Shown: piece by piece, positions 61,611-64,000 of the stretch
How the letters are laid out: every line of letters starts with the position of its first letter
Position numbering within the stretch: the stretch's first letter is position 1
From: Sphingomonas sanguinis
GTDB lineage: Bacteria > Pseudomonadota > Alphaproteobacteria > Sphingomonadales > Sphingomonadaceae
DNA: 64,000 nucleotides
Assembly (NCBI RefSeq): GCF_019297835.1
Contig: NZ_CP079203.1
Location: 3,972,001-4,036,000, forward strand
Direction of reading: 5' to 3'
Program-made: the position numbers and the translations under genes
Notes under the pieces: model-generated
What the model was told of the DNA's origin: nothing
Database searches by the model: none
Seen by the model: the letters and a program-made list of their open reading frames with translations, nothing else

Positions 61611-62735
61611 CTACCGACCCAGCATCGGCGCGGCGCGGTCGAGCGAAAGGTCGGCGTCGGAGAAGCGGATCGGGGTACGGACGCCGGGCACGGTCGAGCC
61701 GTCCGGCCGCTCGGGCTGGATGGCGAGGCCGCGCGCGAGCACTTGCGGGTCGGCAAAGGCCTGTTCGACCGTGTTGATCGGCCCTGCCGGAACGCCTGCT
61801 GCTTCCAGCGCCGCCAGCAGCGCGTCGCGCGGCCAGCGGGCGGTGGCGGCTTCGATCACCGGGGTCAGTTCAGCGCGGTGTTCGCAACGGAGCGCATTGG
61901 TCGCATAGCGCGGCTCGTCGCAGTCAATCCCGACCACGCTGGCGAAGCGGCGGAACTGACCGTCATTGCCGACCGCCAGGATGAACCAGCCGTCGCTCGC
62001 CGGAAAGGCGGCATAGGGCACGATATTGGGGTGCGCATTGCCCAGCCGGGTCGGCGTCCGGCCCGAGGCGAGATAATTCATCGCCTGGTTGGCCAGCACG
62101 CCGGTCATCGTATCGAGCAGCGCCATGTCGATCTGCTGGCCGCGCCCGGTTCGCTCGCGCATATGAAGGGCCGCCTGGATCGCGATGACGGCGTAGAGCC
62201 CGGTCATGATGTCGGCCAGCGCCACGCCGATCTTCTGCGGCGCCCCGCCGGGTTCGCCGGTCAGGTCCATGATGCCGCTCATGCCCTGCACGATGAAGTC
62301 GTACCCGGCGCGCGGCGCATAGGGACCGTCCTGCCCGAAGCCGGTGATCGAGCAATAGATCAGGCGCGGATTGATCGCCGACAGGCTCTCGTAATCCAGA
62401 CCATAACGGGCGAGGCCGCCCAGCTTGAAATTCTCGATGACGACATCGGCCTCGGCGATCAGTGCGCGGACCTTCGCCTGCCCCTCGGGCGTGGCGAAGT
62501 CGGCGACGACCGAGGATTTGCCCCGATTGGCCGCGTGGAAATAGGCGGCGTCCTGCGTGCCGTCCGGGTTGGGGATGAAGGGCGGTCCCCAGCGGCGCGT
62601 GTCGTCGCCCTCGGGACTTTCGACCTTCACCACCTCCGCGCCGAGGTCGGCCAGCACCTGTCCCGCCCAGGGGCCGGCGAGGATGCGGGCGAGTTCGACG
62701 ACCTTCAGGCCGGTTAGGGGGGCGGGCTTGGCCAC
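61611..62735 (-). CDS. CaiB/BaiF class III CoA-transferase, probably glutarate-CoA transferase
   Basis: 374 residues from GTG 62735 (VAKPAPLTGLKVVELARILA). Class III fold: ARILAGPWAGQVLADLGAEVVKVE, the catalytic Asp in MSGIMDLTGEPGGAPQK, TGLYAVIAIQAALHMRE. The Shine-Dalgarno GGGGAGG is supplied by the end of the intergenic repeat at 62741-62866. The divergence-free pairing with glutaryl-CoA dehydrogenase on the same strand suggests activation of glutarate with succinyl-CoA (as in SUGCT) in lysine/glutarate catabolism; this is inference from context. The longer frame from 62852 reads through the repeat and is dropped. Confidence 0.85.
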   Translation of the reverse strand: MAKPAPLTGLKVVELARILAGPWAGQVLADLGAEVVKVESPEGDDTRRWGPPFIPNPDGTQDAAYFHAANRGKSSVVADFATPEGQAKVRALIAEADVVIENFKLGGLARYGLDYESLSAINPRLIYCSITGFGQDGPYAPRAGYDFIVQGMSGIMDLTGEPGGAPQKIGVALADIMTGLYAVIAIQAALHMRERTGRGQQIDMALLDTMTGVLANQAMNYLASGRTPTRLGNAHPNIVPYAAFPASDGWFILAVGNDGQFRRFASVVGIDCDEPRYATNALRCEHRAELTPVIEAATARWPRDALLAALEAAGVPAGPINTVEQAFADPQVLARGLAIQPERPDGSTVPGVRTPIRFSDADLSLDRAAPMLGR

Positions 62736-62740
62736 GTTCA

Positions 62741-62866
62741 ATCCTCCCCATCGCAAGATGGGGAGGGGGACCGCGCCCGCAGGGCGTGGTGGAGGGGTAG
62801 GGGCATAAGCCCCTCCACCATCGCTGAGGCGATGGCCCCCCTCCCCAAGCATAGCTTGGGGAGGAT
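62741..62866. repeat. Dispersed intergenic repeat, copy C (different subfamily)
   Basis: Ends ATCCTCCCC and GGGGAGGAT with internal palindromes (CCTCCCCATCGCAAGATGGG; CCCCTCCACCATCGCTGAGG). Same architecture as copies A and B but diverged in sequence. It lies between glutaryl-CoA dehydrogenase and the CoA-transferase and provides the ribosome-binding site of the latter. Confidence 0.75.
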
Positions 62867-62877
62867 TTGGGTAGCGA

Positions 62878-64000
62878 TCAAAACGCCGCGATCCCGGTGA
62901 TGGCGCGGCCCAGGATCAGCGCGTGGACGTCATGCGCGCCTTCATAGGTGTTGACCGTCTCCAGGTTCATCAGGTGGCGCATCACCTGATATTCCCCCGA
63001 AATGCCGTTGCCGCCATGCATGTCGCGCGCGACACGGGCGATATCCAGCGCCTTGCCGACATTGTTGCGCTTCACGATCGAGATCATCTCGGGCGCAAAC
63101 CGGCCTTCGTCCATCAGCCGCCCGACCCGAAGCGAGGCCTGCAGGCCCAGCGCGATCTCGGTTTCCATATCGGCCAGCTTCTTCTGGTAGAGCTGCGTCG
63201 CGGCGAGCGGGCGGCCGAACTGCTTGCGGTCCAGGCCATATTGGCGCGCCGCGTGGAAACAGAATTCCGCCGCACCCAGCGCGCCCCAACTGATGCCGTA
63301 GCGCGCACGGTTGAGACAGCCGAACGGCCCCTTCAGCCCCTCGACATGCGGCAGCAGCGCGTCGTCGCCGACCGCGACCTCGTCCATCATCACCATGCCG
63401 GTGATCGAGGCGCGCAAGGAGAGCTTGTTCTCGATCTTGGGCGCGGACAGCCCCTTCATGCCCTTTTCCAGCACGAAGCCCCGGACCGCGCCGCCATGCG
63501 CCTCCGACTTGGCCCAGATGACGAAGACATCGGCGATGGGCGAGTTGGAAATCCAGGTCTTGGCACCCGACAGGACGTATCCGCCTTCTACCTTCTTCGC
63601 GGTGGTCCGCATGCCGCCGGGGTCCGAACCCGCATCGGGTTCGGTCAGGCCGAAACAGCCGATCCACTCGCCACTCGCCAGCTTGGGTAGATAGCGATGC
63701 TTCTGTTCGTCCGAGCCGTAGGCATGGATGGGATACATGACGAGGCTGGACTGGACGCTCATCATCGAGCGGTATCCGCTGTCGATCCGCTCCACTTCGC
63801 GCGCGATCAGGCCGTAAGCGACATAGGATGCGCCGACGCCGCCAAACTCCTCCGGGATGGTGGGGCCGAGCAGGCCCAGCTCACCCATCTCGCGGAAGAT
63901 GTCGGGATCGGTGTGTTCGTTGGCAAAGGCGTCGATGATGCGCGGGGCCAGCCGGTCGTCGGCATAGGCGCGCGCGGTGTCGCGGATCATATGCTCGTCA
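62878..64000 (-). CDS. gcdH: Glutaryl-CoA dehydrogenase, 5' end cut off
   Basis: Acyl-CoA dehydrogenase; about 373 residues are visible and the frame runs off the window edge ([19 protein letters not shown]). Signatures: [53 protein letters not shown], catalytic Glu in [15 protein letters not shown]. The [15 protein letters not shown] run and catalytic ETVNTYEG are those of glutaryl-CoA dehydrogenases, which oxidatively decarboxylate glutaryl-CoA to crotonyl-CoA with FAD. The CoA-transferase gene follows on the same strand. Confidence 0.92.
   Translation of the reverse strand, partial: DEHMIRDTARAYADDRLAPRIIDAFANEHTDPDIFREMGELGLLGPTIPEEFGGVGASYVAYGLIAREVERIDSGYRSMMSVQSSLVMYPIHAYGSDEQKHRYLPKLASGEWIGCFGLTEPDAGSDPGGMRTTAKKVEGGYVLSGAKTWISNSPIADVFVIWAKSEAHGGAVRGFVLEKGMKGLSAPKIENKLSLRASITGMVMMDEVAVGDDALLPHVEGLKGPFGCLNRARYGISWGALGAAEFCFHAARQYGLDRKQFGRPLAATQLYQKKLADMETEIALGLQASLRVGRLMDEGRFAPEMISIVKRNNVGKALDIARVARDMHGGNGISGEYQVMRHLMNLETVNTYEGAHDVHALILGRAITGIAAF

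Noticed and set aside
1..64000. Search for CRISPR arrays, insertion sequences with transposase, prophage and integrase genes, and rRNA
   Set aside because: None seen. No regularly spaced identical repeats, transposase motifs, phage structural genes or rRNA sequence could be recognised by reading.

Overview
The window is GC-rich, densely coded chromosomal DNA from an alphaproteobacterium. Sphingomonadaceae (Sphingomonas or a close relative) is the best fit. Pointers are three large TonB-dependent receptors (two with the Xanthomonas/Caulobacter-type plug), a SapC-cupin-tryptophan halogenase cassette, two LacI/GH3 sugar loci, an RcnB-family protein and dispersed intergenic GGGGAGGA repeats. Taxonomy is inferred from gene content only. 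Both ends are cut inside genes: an M3 peptidase at the left and glutaryl-CoA dehydrogenase at the right.

Layout. 1-3.0 kb: M3 peptidase overlapping a Cds1-like cysteine desulfhydrase. 3.3-7.5 kb (minus): an ABC/HlyD/TolC export operon whose ABC protein has lost every ATPase motif, divergent from an OxyR-like LysR regulator without the redox cysteine. 8.9-10.8 kb: a chemotaxis receptor with stacked HAMP-like units, then a gene-free stretch holding a 40-base palindrome. 11.2-13.1 kb: a PRISE-type SDR reductase divergent from an HxlR regulator. 13.2-16.6 kb: a GAF/PAS hybrid histidine kinase broken into two frames at a C5 tract. 16.6-20.3 kb (minus): OmpA lipoprotein, CPA1 antiporter, DUF4267 protein and LysE exporter. 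20.4-25.6 kb: a TonB receptor divergent from two Tat-exported ferritin-like proteins, with three spaced direct repeats between them. 25.6-27.0 kb: small proteins of unknown role.

27.0-35.4 kb (minus): an RND pump operon (permease, adaptor, NodT outer-membrane factor) behind a response regulator/kinase pair. One 16-base AT-rich palindromic site lies before both transcription units, and a small His-rich secreted protein diverges from the regulator. 35.5-47.0 kb: sugar locus 1, with an MFS sugar porter, LacI regulator, GH3 glucosidase, TonB receptor, SapC, cupin and flavin-dependent halogenase; matching LacI-type operators precede the GH3 and the receptor. 47.0-55.2 kb: sugar locus 2, with a Tat-exported GH3, LacI regulator, Oar-like TonB receptor and a GH144-type lipoprotein. 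This combination suggests uptake and breakdown of beta-1,2-glucan.

55.3-64.0 kb: a secreted protein of unknown role, a PadR regulator with a membrane partner, tRNA-Glu(UUC), RecJ, a prolyl-4-hydroxylase-like oxygenase, an RcnB-family protein, an orphan [2Fe-2S] subunit, and a class III CoA-transferase next to glutaryl-CoA dehydrogenase. Starts given here were often moved downstream of the longest possible reading frame, on the basis of Shine-Dalgarno sequences and where family similarity or a signal peptide begins.
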